Shown here one piece after another: positions 55,594 through 63,620 of a stretch of DNA of 64,000 nt; the stretch's first letter is position 1; the number at the start of each line of letters is the position of its first letter. Source of the DNA: Desulforegulaceae bacterium (GTDB taxonomy: Bacteria; Desulfobacterota; Desulfobacteria; Desulfobacterales; JACKCP01); contig JAVETN010000001.1 in NCBI GenBank assembly GCA_034006035.1, positions 344,532-408,531 on the forward strand, given 5' to 3'. The position numbers and the translations under genes are program-made. The notes beneath the pieces are model-generated. The model did not search any database and was not told where the DNA came from. It worked only from the letters and a program-made list of their open reading frames with translations.

Positions 55594-57348
55594 TTATAAT
55601 TTCAGTTTATCCCCGTATTTATCTTTGATGAGATTTTTGGAATCTTCAGGGTTGTTCTGTTTGAACAATTCTTTTGTAAAAGCAATTGTTTCCTTGACTT
55701 CCATTTCTCTGATTATTTGTTTAATTTGGGGAATTCCATTGGGATACATACTGAAGTTTTTTATCCCAAGCCCAAGAAGTAATGGGATGTTCAAGGGATT
55801 TCCAGCCATTTCTCCACAAATAGAAAGTCCGAGATTGTTTTCTTTAGCTACTTTAACTGTGTTTTTTATGAGCCTTAAAACAGAGGGATCAAGTTCGTTG
55901 TACAGGTGGGCAACCTCTTCATTACCCCTGTCGATTGCAAGGGTGTATTGAACAAGATCGTTTGTTCCAAGACTGAAAAAATCAACTTCTTTTGCAAGAG
56001 TATCAGCAATTATTGCTGCAGAAGGAACTTCTATCATTATTCCTGTTTTTATATTTTTGTCCCAGTTGATTTTGTTATCATCGAGTTCCTTTTTGCATTG
56101 GGAAAGTATTTTTTTTGCTTCAAGGACTTCCCCAAGAGAAGAAATCATGGGGAAAAGAATCTGAATTTTTCCAAAGTATGAAGCTCTTAAAATAGCTTTA
56201 AGCTGAGCTCTGAATATATCCTTTTTTTTAAGACAAAACCTTATTGCTCTCAAACCTAAGGCTGGATTTGTTTCAGGAAGCTGTCCCCTGCTGTATCTAA
56301 GAGCTTTGTCACCGTTGACGTCAAGGGTTCTTATTGTAACTTCGCCCGGAGACATGAGTTCGGCAACTTCTTTATATTTCTCAAACTGTTCATCTTCATC
56401 CGGGTAGCTGTCTCTATTCATGTAGAGAAATTCAGTTCGAAAAAGGCCAATCCCGTCTCCGCCATGATCTTTAACAGAAACAACTTCTTCACCAAACTCA
56501 ATGTTTCCCATTACATTTATAGTAACACCGTCTTTTGTTTTTGCCGGAAGATGACTTGCTCTGGTTACTTCCGCATGTCTTAGCTCGTAGTCTTTTTTCT
56601 TGTCTTCAAATTCAATAAGAGTTTCATCATCGGGGTTTATTATTACAACGCCTTCAAGGCCGTCTACTATTATTATGTCATCATTTTTTATTTGGGAGGT
56701 TACATTCTCCAGGCCCAGCACACAGGGAAGCTCTAAAGTTCTGGCTATAATGCTTGTGTGAGAGGCTGTTCCGCCTGTATCAGTGATAAACCCCATAATT
56801 TTGTCCAATTGTATTTGGCTTGTCTGTGCGGGAGAAAGATCTTTGGCAACCAGAATAACTCTTTTTTTTATACCTGCTATATTAACTTCAACAGCACCTG
56901 TGAGGTTAAGCATTATTCTGTCTGCAACATGGACAATATCTGCCCCCCGGCTTTTTAAATATTCATCTTCAATATTTTTAAAAATTCGTTTTGTTTCATC
57001 AACTATTGTTTTTAAAGCCCATTCAGCGTTAAAAGCTTTTTGTTCAATTGTTTTAATTGTTTTTTCATAAAGCATTTTGTCCTTGAAAAGCAAAAGATGT
57101 GTTTCAAGAATTTGAACATGCTCTCCAAGAGCTTGAGGAGTATTTCTAATTACTTCCTTTAGTTCGTTTTTTGCATTGTTTACTGCTGTTTTAAATCTTG
57201 CGATTTCTGGTTTAATTTCACTTTTTGGAAGACTGTATTTTTTTACTATATCAACGTTTCCCGAATCAACAAGATAGGCTTTTCCTATACATATACCGGG
57301 AGCACCGGCTATGCCTTGTATTCTTTGTTCAAGCATTTGGTCATTCAA
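55594..57348 (-). CDS. ptsI: PTS enzyme I (phosphoenolpyruvate-protein phosphotransferase)
   Basis: 584 residues. N-terminal HPr-binding domain, active-site His in G-G-T-A-S-H-T-S-I-I-A-R (~residue 190), and the PEP/TIM-barrel domain with D-V-N-G-D-K-A-L-R, G-I-M-I-E-V-P-S-A and F-S-L-G-T-N-D-L-V-Q-Y. It passes phosphate from PEP to HPr. Gap to ptsH is 3 bases. No EII genes are seen in this window. Confidence 0.96.
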   Translation of the reverse strand: MNDQMLEQRIQGIAGAPGICIGKAYLVDSGNVDIVKKYSLPKSEIKPEIARFKTAVNNAKNELKEVIRNTPQALGEHVQILETHLLLFKDKMLYEKTIKTIEQKAFNAEWALKTIVDETKRIFKNIEDEYLKSRGADIVHVADRIMLNLTGAVEVNIAGIKKRVILVAKDLSPAQTSQIQLDKIMGFITDTGGTASHTSIIARTLELPCVLGLENVTSQIKNDDIIIVDGLEGVVIINPDDETLIEFEDKKKDYELRHAEVTRASHLPAKTKDGVTINVMGNIEFGEEVVSVKDHGGDGIGLFRTEFLYMNRDSYPDEDEQFEKYKEVAELMSPGEVTIRTLDVNGDKALRYSRGQLPETNPALGLRAIRFCLKKKDIFRAQLKAILRASYFGKIQILFPMISSLGEVLEAKKILSQCKKELDDNKINWDKNIKTGIMIEVPSAAIIADTLAKEVDFFSLGTNDLVQYTLAIDRGNEEVAHLYNELDPSVLRLIKNTVKVAKENNLGLSICGEMAGNPLNIPLLLGLGIKNFSMYPNGIPQIKQIIREMEVKETIAFTKELFKQNNPEDSKNLIKDKYGDKLKL

Positions 57349-57351
57349 AAT

Positions 57352-57615
57352 TTATTCTCCAAAACCGTTTAGAATAATATTTTTTATTTCTTCAAAAGTT
57401 TTCTTGTCTTCGCTGGAATCTGCAATCAATGTGATTAGCGAACCTTTTTGGCAGGCAATTGATAAAATATCTATCATACTTCCAGCATCAACCTTGATGC
57501 TGTCTTTTTCAATCCAGATATCAAATCTAGCTTTTTTTACAGTTTTTGCAATCAAGGCAGCCGGTCTTGCGTGCAACCCCAGTTCGTTTGTTATTGTCAG
57601 TTCTTGTTTAAGCAC
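57352..57615 (-). CDS. ptsH: Phosphocarrier protein HPr
   Basis: 87 residues. Phosphorylated His in G-L-H-A-R-P-A (~residue 15) and a regulatory Ser in the A-G-S-M-I-D-I-L-S region at the Ser46 position, so control by HPr kinase is possible, though hprK is not here. The start at 57615 (ATG equivalent TTG/ATG choice not in doubt from the family's N-terminus) has no perfect Shine-Dalgarno. First gene of ptsH-ptsI-smpB. Confidence 0.94.
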   Translation of the reverse strand: MLKQELTITNELGLHARPAALIAKTVKKARFDIWIEKDSIKVDAGSMIDILSIACQKGSLITLIADSSEDKKTFEEIKNIILNGFGE

Positions 57616-57747
57616 TATGGAGAAAACCTTTGTTTTTGTATAAAAAAGTTTTGTTTTTTTGCAATGGATTATAAGTCAAAAAAAAGTTTGATTCAATGGA
57701 ATATTTTGAGTGGAGGGTGATTGGCAAGATTAATTTGTTCTTATCTT

Positions 57748-57782
57748 GTCCCGGCCTAAATCGGTTATGCAATGACCGGGAC
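57748..57782. repeat. Inverted repeat between HU gene and ptsH
   Basis: GTCCCGG (57748-57754) and CCGGGAC (57776-57782) form a 7-bp stem, and an alternative inner stem CGGT/ACCG (57762-57778 region) is possible. No T-run follows on the minus strand, so it may be a processing or Rho-type end of the HU transcript rather than an intrinsic terminator. Confidence 0.4.
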
Positions 57783-57790
57783 TTTCATGG

Positions 57791-58060
57791 TTAATTTATT
57801 GCATCTTTAAGGTTTTTTCCAGGAACAAATTTAGGAACTTTGCGTGCAGGGATATCAATTTCTTCACCTGTCTGGGGATTTCTTCCTTTTCTTGCTTTTC
57901 TGTCAGAAGATTTGAATGTTCCAAATCCAACAAGAGTTACATTCTCTTGTCTTGCCAGGGCCTCGGTGATTGCTGAAAAAACCTGATCAACAGCAGCCTG
58001 TGCATCTTTTTTGCTGCTGAGCACCTTTGCAACTTCAGCAACTAAATCACCTTTGTTCAT
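57791..58060 (-). CDS. HU-family histone-like DNA-binding protein
   Basis: 89 residues. Standard HU/IHF sequence: M-N-K-G-D-L-V at the start, V-G-F-G-T-F, R-x-x-R-x-G-R-N-P-Q-T-G and P-x-F-V-P-G-K-x-L-K-D. Bends and compacts DNA. AAGGAGG lies 5 bases before ATG. Upstream the minus strand has TATAAT (58220-58215) but its TTGACA is 23 bases further, so the promoter is unclear. HU rather than IHF is favoured by the lack of IHF-specific residues. Confidence 0.93.
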   Translation of the reverse strand: MNKGDLVAEVAKVLSSKKDAQAAVDQVFSAITEALARQENVTLVGFGTFKSSDRKARKGRNPQTGEEIDIPARKVPKFVPGKNLKDAIN

Positions 58061-58393
58061 GTCTTCCTCCTTCTTGGTTTATTAATAATATGTTTTATTC
58101 TTTTGGGGATTGAGAAATATTTTAAGTTCTCAAAAACTAAAAATAATAAAGCTTTTTAGATAAAATTTATTTTGGAATATTGTTTTATAAATTAAAAACA
58201 ACCATCATAAAAACATTATAAAATTACTTGTAAGACGCTGTCCTGTCAAGCTTATTATCCCTATGAGCCTTATAAAAGCAGTATTTTTGTAAAAATTTAT
58301 TTCTAAGTTTTAAATAAAAAAATAAATGTTGACAAATGTATTAACAGTCTTTAGTTAATAGATTGATTTAAATTAAAAGGAAAAATTCAGACA
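58061..58393. other. 333-base divergent region between HU gene and the aromatic operon
   Basis: Contains the HU upstream region on the minus strand and, on the plus strand, the TTGACA promoter element of the aromatic operon at 58329. No other ORF or RNA is recognisable. Confidence 0.5.
58329..58357 (+). promoter_or_regulatory. Candidate promoter of the aromatic operon leader
   Basis: Perfect TTGACA at 58329-58334. At a 17-base spacing the -10 is the weak TAGTTA (58352-58357); TTAATA at 58355-58360 would need a 20-base spacer. Initiation near 58365 would leave ~30 nt before the leader peptide start. Confidence 0.45.
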
Positions 58394-58486
58394 ATGAAAC
58401 TTCAGACAGTAAACAAAATCTGCAAAATTTATTATTATTGGTTCTTCTATTTTAGCAGGCGTCTGTCTGGAGGTGCTTTTATCTAG
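58394..58486 (+). CDS. Aromatic-rich leader peptide (attenuator ORF)
   Basis: A 30-codon ORF, ATG 58394 to TAG 58484-58486. Codons 13-20 (58430-58453) are TAT TAT TAT TGG TTC TTC TAT TTT, that is Tyr3-Trp-Phe2-Tyr-Phe: eight consecutive aromatic residues covering all three aromatic amino acids. An AAAAGGA ribosome site lies ~12 bases before ATG, slightly far. It sits between the promoter and an intrinsic terminator, directly ahead of the aromatic biosynthesis genes. This is the classical position and composition of a leader peptide such as PheL or TrpL. A chance run of eight aromatic codons in exactly this place is very unlikely. Confidence 0.85.
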   Translation: MKLQTVNKICKIYYYWFFYFSRRLSGGAFI

Positions 58487-58586
58487 TTTGAATCAAAGCA
58501 TCGTGGACAGCCGGTAAAATGCTGTCTACGGAGACTAATAATATACAAAAAGACCGTGGAGAGCAAACTCCCCGGTCTTTTTTTTT
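58463..58586 (+). promoter_or_regulatory. Attenuator RNA with mutually exclusive hairpins
   Basis: Four alternative pairings can be drawn. (0:1) CTGTCTG plus GGTGCTTT (58463-58479) with AAAGCATC plus GTGGACAG (58495-58510). (1:2) GTGGACAGC (58503-58511) with GCTGTCTAC (58521-58529). (2:3) TCTACGG (58525-58531) with CCGTGGA (58554-58560), an antiterminator. (3:4) the terminator, 58547-58582. A ribosome that finishes the leader ORF (stop 58486) would cover strand 0, allowing 1:2 and 3:4 (termination). A ribosome stalled at the first aromatic codons would leave 0 free to trap 1, freeing 2 to pair with 3 (readthrough). Pairings were found by eye, not folded by program. Confidence 0.7.
58547..58586 (+). 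terminator. Attenuator intrinsic terminator
   Basis: Arms AAAAAGACCG-T-GGAG (58547-58561) and CTCC-C-CGGTCTTTTT (58568-58582) with loop AGCAAA and one T/C mismatch; T-run 58578-58586. It lies 36 bases before the first enzyme's ATG, so it must be bypassed for operon expression. Confidence 0.9.
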
Positions 58587-58621
58587 GTATAAACTTTATT
58601 ATTAGAGTGAGGGAAAGTAAA

Positions 58622-59416
58622 ATGATAGGGAAGCAGATAAGGCTAGAAAGAATTATTAATAGAAACACCAGGAGGACGATAATAGTTCCCATGGATCACG
58701 GGATTACTGTAGGGCCAATTGAAGGTATTAAAAACATGAAGGATGCTGTGAACAAGATTGCAAAAGGCGGAGCAAATGCTGTTATTGAGCATAAAGGTGC
58801 TGTTGAAGACGGTCTTAGAGGAAAAGGGCCTGATATTGGCTTGATAGTTCATCTTTCAGCTTCAACTGCAATGTCTGTATATCCAAATGCAAAAACAATA
58901 GTATGTTCTGTTGAAGAAGCCATAAGACTTGGTGCCGATGCTGTTTCAGTTCATGTAAACCTTGGAAATGGTGAAGAAAAGAATATGTTAAAAGATTTTG
59001 GGAAAATAACCTATGAGGCAAGGAGCTGGGGAATTCCTGTTCTTGCCATGATGTATCCAAGGGGAGAAAGAATTAAGGATGAATACGATCCTGAAGTTGT
59101 AAAGCACGCTGCAAGGGTTGGGGCGGAAATGGGCGCTGATATTGTAAAAGTATCATATACAGGCAGTCCTGAAAGTTTCAGGGAAGTTGTTGAAGGATGT
59201 TTTGTTCCTGTGGTTATTGCAGGGGGGGCAAAAATGGATTCTGACAAAGATATTTTAGAAATGGTTAAGGGTTCACTTGATGCAGGTGGTTCTGGAGTGT
59301 CCATAGGAAGAAATGTTTTTCAGCATAGATCTCCTGAGAAAATAGTAAGGGCATTTTCAGCTTTGATTCATGAAAATTCAAGCGTTGAAGAGGCAATGAA
59401 AATTATTAATTCATAA
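58622..59416 (+). CDS. 2-amino-3,7-dideoxy-D-threo-hept-6-ulosonate (ADH) synthase
   Basis: 264 residues of the DeoC/LacD-type class I aldolase family (archaeal AroA', MJ0400-like). Motifs: [11 protein letters not shown] at ~20-30, M-M-Y-P-R-G (~140), Schiff-base Lys in I-V-K-V-S-Y-T-G, and a phosphate-binding [10 protein letters not shown]. It makes ADH from aspartate semialdehyde and a 6-deoxy sugar phosphate, replacing DAHP synthase. Start ATG 58622 has GAGGGA ~8 bases upstream; a GTG at 58556 would lie inside the terminator. Could be mislabelled fructose-bisphosphate aldolase in databases, but the next gene (DHQ synthase II) settles the role. Confidence 0.88.
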   Translation: MIGKQIRLERIINRNTRRTIIVPMDHGITVGPIEGIKNMKDAVNKIAKGGANAVIEHKGAVEDGLRGKGPDIGLIVHLSASTAMSVYPNAKTIVCSVEEAIRLGADAVSVHVNLGNGEEKNMLKDFGKITYEARSWGIPVLAMMYPRGERIKDEYDPEVVKHAARVGAEMGADIVKVSYTGSPESFREVVEGCFVPVVIAGGAKMDSDKDILEMVKGSLDAGGSGVSIGRNVFQHRSPEKIVRAFSALIHENSSVEEAMKIINS

Positions 59417-59432
59417 AATTTAGGTGTTTAAT

Positions 59433-60428
59433 ATGAAAAGAAAGATTTGGGTAAAAAATATACCTTTTGATAAAGAAATGGCTCTTACGGCCCTGGAATG
59501 CGGGGTTGAAGGAATTATGGTTGAAAAAGGTATGGATGAAAAGGTTAAGGAACTTGGAATTGTAAAAACAATTTCAGAAACAGGGGATATCAAATTAGGT
59601 AAAGACGCAGTTACTTATAAAATAACAGACGGAAGTCAGGAAGAAGAGATTTATAAGCTGAGTCTTGGCAAGTTGGTTATTCTTGAATGCACAGACTGGA
59701 GCATAATTCCTCTGGAAAATCTGATTGCTAAAAAAGCTGACATTGCCCCAATAGTTAAGAGCTTTGAAGAAGCTAAGACAGCCTTTGAAATTTTGGAAAA
59801 AGGTGTTTCTCAAATAATGGTTGATGTAGATTCCCCATTGGAACTTAAAAAAATAATAGAAAGCCTTTTAAAATCCAATGAAAAAATTCAGCTTGAAAAA
59901 GCAGTTATTGAAAAAATAACCTCTCTTGGAATGGGAGACAGAGTTTGTGTTGATACATGCACAAGTCTTTTGCCCGGTGAAGGTATGCTTGTTGGAAATA
60001 CAAGTTCGGCCCTTTTTCTTGTTCATGCTGAAACTGTAGAAAATCCATATGTAAATCCAAGGCCTTTTAGAATTAATGCTGGTCCTGTACATGCCTATAC
60101 AAGAGTTCCTGGCGGTAAAACAAGTTATCTTTCAGAATTAAAATCCGGTGATACCGTAATTATAACAAAGTATGACGGAACAATAGAAGAAGCAGTTGTT
60201 GGAAGAATAAAGCAGGAAAAAAGACCTCTTATGCTGGTTGAAGCAAAAATTGAAGAAAGAAGCTTAAATATAATTTTACAAAATGCTGAAACAATAAGGC
60301 TTACTTCTCCTGATGGAAGTCCAGTCTCAATAGTGTCCCTTAAAAAAGGAGACGAGGTTTTAGTTGCAATTGAAGAGGGCGGAAGGCATTTCGGTCATAA
60401 AATTGACGAAACTATAACTGAAAAATAA
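59433..60428 (+). CDS. 3-dehydroquinate synthase II (AroB', archaeal type)
   Basis: 331 residues, unrelated to classical AroB. It follows the MJ1249 family: N-terminal W-V-K-N-I-P-F-D-K, central S-L-G-M-G-D-R-V-C-V-D-T-C-like, P-G-E-G-M-L-V-G-N-T-S-S, F-L-V-H-A-E-T, and R-P-F-R-I-N-A-G-P-V-H-A-Y near the C-terminus. It oxidatively deaminates and cyclises ADH to 3-dehydroquinate with NAD. ATG 59433 follows TTTAGG by 8 bases; the upstream GTG 59424 is less likely. 16 bases after ADH synthase. Confidence 0.93.
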   Translation: MKRKIWVKNIPFDKEMALTALECGVEGIMVEKGMDEKVKELGIVKTISETGDIKLGKDAVTYKITDGSQEEEIYKLSLGKLVILECTDWSIIPLENLIAKKADIAPIVKSFEEAKTAFEILEKGVSQIMVDVDSPLELKKIIESLLKSNEKIQLEKAVIEKITSLGMGDRVCVDTCTSLLPGEGMLVGNTSSALFLVHAETVENPYVNPRPFRINAGPVHAYTRVPGGKTSYLSELKSGDTVIITKYDGTIEEAVVGRIKQEKRPLMLVEAKIEERSLNIILQNAETIRLTSPDGSPVSIVSLKKGDEVLVAIEEGGRHFGHKIDETITEK

Positions 60429-60434
60429 TTAAAA

Positions 60435-61520
60435 ATGGACAATAAAATTAATAATCCTGAAATAAGTCTGTATAGAAAAGAAATTGATAAAATTGATGAT
60501 ACAATTTTAGAGCTTCTAAACAAAAGACTTGAGCTTGGAATGAAAATTGGAAACATAAAAAGGGAAACAGGAGTAAAGGTCTTAGATAGTTCAAGGGAAA
60601 AGAATATTTTAGAGCGTCTTAAAAATAATAATAAAGGGCCTCTTTCAGAAGATGTGATTTATCATATTTTTCAGGTAATAATGTCTGCTTCAAGGGATAT
60701 TCAAAATCCAAATATGGTAGCTTATCTTGGACCTGAAGCAACAAACACTCACCTAGCAGCTTTAAAACATTTTGATTATTCAGGGCAATTTGTTCCCAAA
60801 AACTCGATTCCTGATATTTTTAGCGGAGTTGAAAAAGGATATTTTAAATTTGGAGTGGTTCCAGTTGAAAATTCAATAGAAGGTGCTGTAAATCATACCC
60901 TTGATCTTTTGTTTGATTCTCAGATTAAAATATGCGGAGAAATTGCAATTGCAATTTCCCATGATCTTTTATCAACAACTACAAATCTTTTAGATATTGA
61001 GGTTGTATATTCCCACCCTCAAGCCTTTGCCCAGTGTAGAAAATGGATAAAGGAAAATATTCCTGATGCTGAACTTAAGGAAATGTCCAGTACAGCAGCA
61101 GCAGCAAGACAGGCTGTAATAGAGAAAAATTCAGCTGCAATTGCAAATTCAGAAGCTTCAAGGTTTTACAATTTAAATATTGCAGCTTCACGAATTGAAG
61201 ATTCAACAAGAAATATAACAAGGTTTCTTATTATTGGAGAAGATGAACCTGAAAGAACAGGAAACGATAAAACTACAATAATGTTTGTAACTTCCCATGT
61301 TCCAGGAGCATTGTACAAGGCTCTTCAGCCTGTATCAGCAGCAGGAGCAAACATGGTAAAGCTTGAGTCAAGGCCCATACGACATAAAAACTGGCACTAC
61401 TTTTTTGTAATGGATATTGACGGTCATATTAAAGACAGTTCTGTAAAATCAGTAATTGCTGAAATGAAAGAAGTTTGTCTTTTTTTAAAACATTCAGGTT
61501 CCTATAAAAAATTTATGTAA
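60435..61520 (+). CDS. pheA: Bifunctional chorismate mutase / prephenate dehydratase
   Basis: 361 residues. AroQ chorismate mutase at ~10-90 (I-D-x-I-D-D-x-I-L-E-L-L-N-K-R and K-x-x-x-G), prephenate dehydratase at ~95-270 (Y-L-G-P-E-A-T-x-T, S-I-E-G-A-V, N-I-T-R-F), and a C-terminal ACT domain with E-S-R-P for feedback by phenylalanine. It makes phenylpyruvate from chorismate. Only 6 bases follow the DHQ synthase stop and no strong Shine-Dalgarno is seen. Confidence 0.95.
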   Translation: MDNKINNPEISLYRKEIDKIDDTILELLNKRLELGMKIGNIKRETGVKVLDSSREKNILERLKNNNKGPLSEDVIYHIFQVIMSASRDIQNPNMVAYLGPEATNTHLAALKHFDYSGQFVPKNSIPDIFSGVEKGYFKFGVVPVENSIEGAVNHTLDLLFDSQIKICGEIAIAISHDLLSTTTNLLDIEVVYSHPQAFAQCRKWIKENIPDAELKEMSSTAAAARQAVIEKNSAAIANSEASRFYNLNIAASRIEDSTRNITRFLIIGEDEPERTGNDKTTIMFVTSHVPGALYKALQPVSAAGANMVKLESRPIRHKNWHYFFVMDIDGHIKDSSVKSVIAEMKEVCLFLKHSGSYKKFM

Positions 61521-61536
61521 AATCGGAGATAAAAAA

Positions 61537-62349
61537 ATGGATGCTCATACAGAGGTTTTCGCAGTTATTGGAAATCCTGTAAAACACAGTTTAAGCCCTT
61601 TTATGCAAAATCTTGCTTTTGAAAAATTATCTTTAAATTCAGTTTATTCAGCTTTTGAAGTGGTTGATCTTGAATCGGCAGTAAAAGGGATAAAAGGTCT
61701 TGGCATTAAAGGTGTAAGCGTTACTGTCCCACACAAAGAAAACATAATTAAATACCTTGATGAACAAAGCGAAAGTGCAAAAAAAATTGGAGCAGTAAAT
61801 ACTGTTACAAACAAAAACGGAGTTCTTGAAGGAGACAATACTGACTGGAAAGGTTTTATTCTTTCCCTTAGGGAGCATAGTCTAATTAAAGGTAAAAAAA
61901 CACTTGTCATAGGAGCTGGAGGTGCTTCAAGGGGTGTTTGTTATGGGCTTGCCTCGGAAAATGCTGATCTTTTTATTACAAACAGAACAAAGTCCAAAGG
62001 AATAGAGCTTGCTAAAGATTTTAATGCTGAGTTTGTAGATCTGGAAAGTATTGAAAAACTTGAGCCTGAAATAATAATAAATACAACCTCTGTTGGAATG
62101 TATCCTTATATTAATAAATCTCCTGTTGATAAGTCTTTATTCAAGGGAAAAGGAGTTGCCCTTGATATTGTTTACAATCCTTTAAATACAAAGTTTTTAA
62201 GAGATGCAGCCATGTCAGGCTTTAAAGCTGTTTCTGGAGTAGGAATGTTTGTTTATCAGGGCGGGCTTCAGTTTGAAAAATGGACAGGCAAGAAGTTTCC
62301 CTTTCAAATAATGAAGGAAAAAATCTTTCATAAGTTAAGAAAAGGATAG
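61537..62349 (+). CDS. aroE: Shikimate dehydrogenase (NADP)
   Basis: 270 residues. Substrate motif H-S-L-S-P; catalytic Lys in V-P-H-K-E-N and Asp in D-N-T-D-W-K-G; NADP loop G-A-G-G-A-S-R-G; C-terminal Y-Q-G-G-L-Q-F. Reduces 3-dehydroshikimate. Ribosome site CGGAGA ~7 bases upstream. Dehydroquinate dehydratase, the step before, is not in the window and may lie beyond its right edge. Confidence 0.96.
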   Translation: MDAHTEVFAVIGNPVKHSLSPFMQNLAFEKLSLNSVYSAFEVVDLESAVKGIKGLGIKGVSVTVPHKENIIKYLDEQSESAKKIGAVNTVTNKNGVLEGDNTDWKGFILSLREHSLIKGKKTLVIGAGGASRGVCYGLASENADLFITNRTKSKGIELAKDFNAEFVDLESIEKLEPEIIINTTSVGMYPYINKSPVDKSLFKGKGVALDIVYNPLNTKFLRDAAMSGFKAVSGVGMFVYQGGLQFEKWTGKKFPFQIMKEKIFHKLRKG

Positions 62350-62351
62350 AA

Positions 62352-63620
62352 ATGAAGATTGTAAAACCTTTAAATATAAAAGAAAGTGCAGAAGTTTTTG
62401 TTCCTGGTTCAAAAAGCTATACACATAGAACCCTTATTGCTTCAGCACTTTCAACGGGAGTTTGTCAGGTTTTAAGGCCTCTTCAAAGCGAAGACACTCT
62501 TTTTACAATGGAAGCATTGAAATCAATGGGAATAGAAATTGAAAGGTCTGAAGACAAAATGATTGTTTTTGGACAAAAGGGAAGTTTTTCACCATTAAAT
62601 AAAGAAATTTATCTCGGGAATTCAGGAACTTCGATGCGGCTTTTAACAGGAGTTTTTGCTTTAAGTAAAAAACCTGTGATTTTAACAGGAAATAAAAGAA
62701 TGCAGGAAAGGCCAATAAATCCTCTTCTTGATTCACTGGAAATGCTTGGAGTCAAAGCAGAGTCTGTTGGAAAAACTGGTTGTCCGCCTGTCTTTTTAGG
62801 GGGGAACCTTGAAAAAGGGGGGAAAACTGACCTTGACTGCAGAATAAGCAGTCAGTTTCTTTCAGGACTTTTAATGGCAGCACCCCTTACTTTAAAAGGA
62901 ATTGAAATTAATCTTTTATATGAACCTGTTTCCAAGCCTTATATTGATATGACTCTTAATATAATGAAAGATTTTGGAATAAAAGCTGAACATGAAAATT
63001 ACATGAAATTTTATGTGCCTGGAAAGCAAAAATATAATTCCGGTATTTATGAGGTAGAGCCGGATTGTTCTAATGCCAGTTATTTTTTTGCTCTTGCAGC
63101 AGTAAAAAAAGCAAAAATCAAGGTTAAAGGAGTAAGTTTTTCTTCATCCCAGGGAGATATAGTGTTTGCAAAACTTCTTGAAAAAATGGGTTGTATTGTA
63201 AAAGAGGAAAAAGACGGGATTTTTGTTGAGGGAAAAGAGCTCAAAGGTATTGATGCGGATATGAAAGATATGCCTGATGTTGCTCCAACTCTAGCTGTTG
63301 TTGCTTCATTTGCAAAAGGTGAAACAAGAATAAGAAATGTAGCCCATTTAAGGGAAAAAGAATGTGATCGTATAGGCTGTGTTGTAAAAGAGCTTAACAA
63401 TCTTGGAATAAAAGCCTTGGAAAAAGAAGACGGGATGGTTATTTCAGGTGGGAAACATAAGTATGGCTGTGTAAAAACTTATGATGATCACAGAATGGCA
63501 ATGAGTTTTGCTGTTGCAGGAGTAGGTTCAAAAAACGGTCTTGAAATTGAAGAAGAAAACTGTGTCAAAAAATCATTTCCAAATTTTTGGGAAGTGTTTG
63601 AGGGAGTGTTGGAAAAATGA
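62352..63620 (+). CDS. aroA: 5-enolpyruvylshikimate-3-phosphate (EPSP) synthase
   Basis: 422 residues. N-terminal P-G-S-K-S-Y-T-H-R; PEP-site loop L-G-N-S-G-T-S-M-R; R-E-K-E-C-D-R-I; and D-D-H-R-M-A-M-S-F near the C-terminus. It adds enolpyruvyl to shikimate-3-phosphate. Two bases after aroE and overlapping aroK by 4 bases (ATGA). Confidence 0.96.
   Translation: MKIVKPLNIKESAEVFVPGSKSYTHRTLIASALSTGVCQVLRPLQSEDTLFTMEALKSMGIEIERSEDKMIVFGQKGSFSPLNKEIYLGNSGTSMRLLTGVFALSKKPVILTGNKRMQERPINPLLDSLEMLGVKAESVGKTGCPPVFLGGNLEKGGKTDLDCRISSQFLSGLLMAAPLTLKGIEINLLYEPVSKPYIDMTLNIMKDFGIKAEHENYMKFYVPGKQKYNSGIYEVEPDCSNASYFFALAAVKKAKIKVKGVSFSSSQGDIVFAKLLEKMGCIVKEEKDGIFVEGKELKGIDADMKDMPDVAPTLAVVASFAKGETRIRNVAHLREKECDRIGCVVKELNNLGIKALEKEDGMVISGGKHKYGCVKTYDDHRMAMSFAVAGVGSKNGLEIEEENCVKKSFPNFWEVFEGVLEK

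Noticed and set aside
58215-58249. TTGACA and TATAAT elements upstream of the HU gene
   Set aside because: Spacing of 23 bases is too long for one sigma70 promoter; each may belong to a different weak promoter.
58556-58621. Upstream GTG start for ADH synthase
   Set aside because: It lies inside the attenuator terminator; ATG 58622 has a ribosome site and matches the family's N-terminus.
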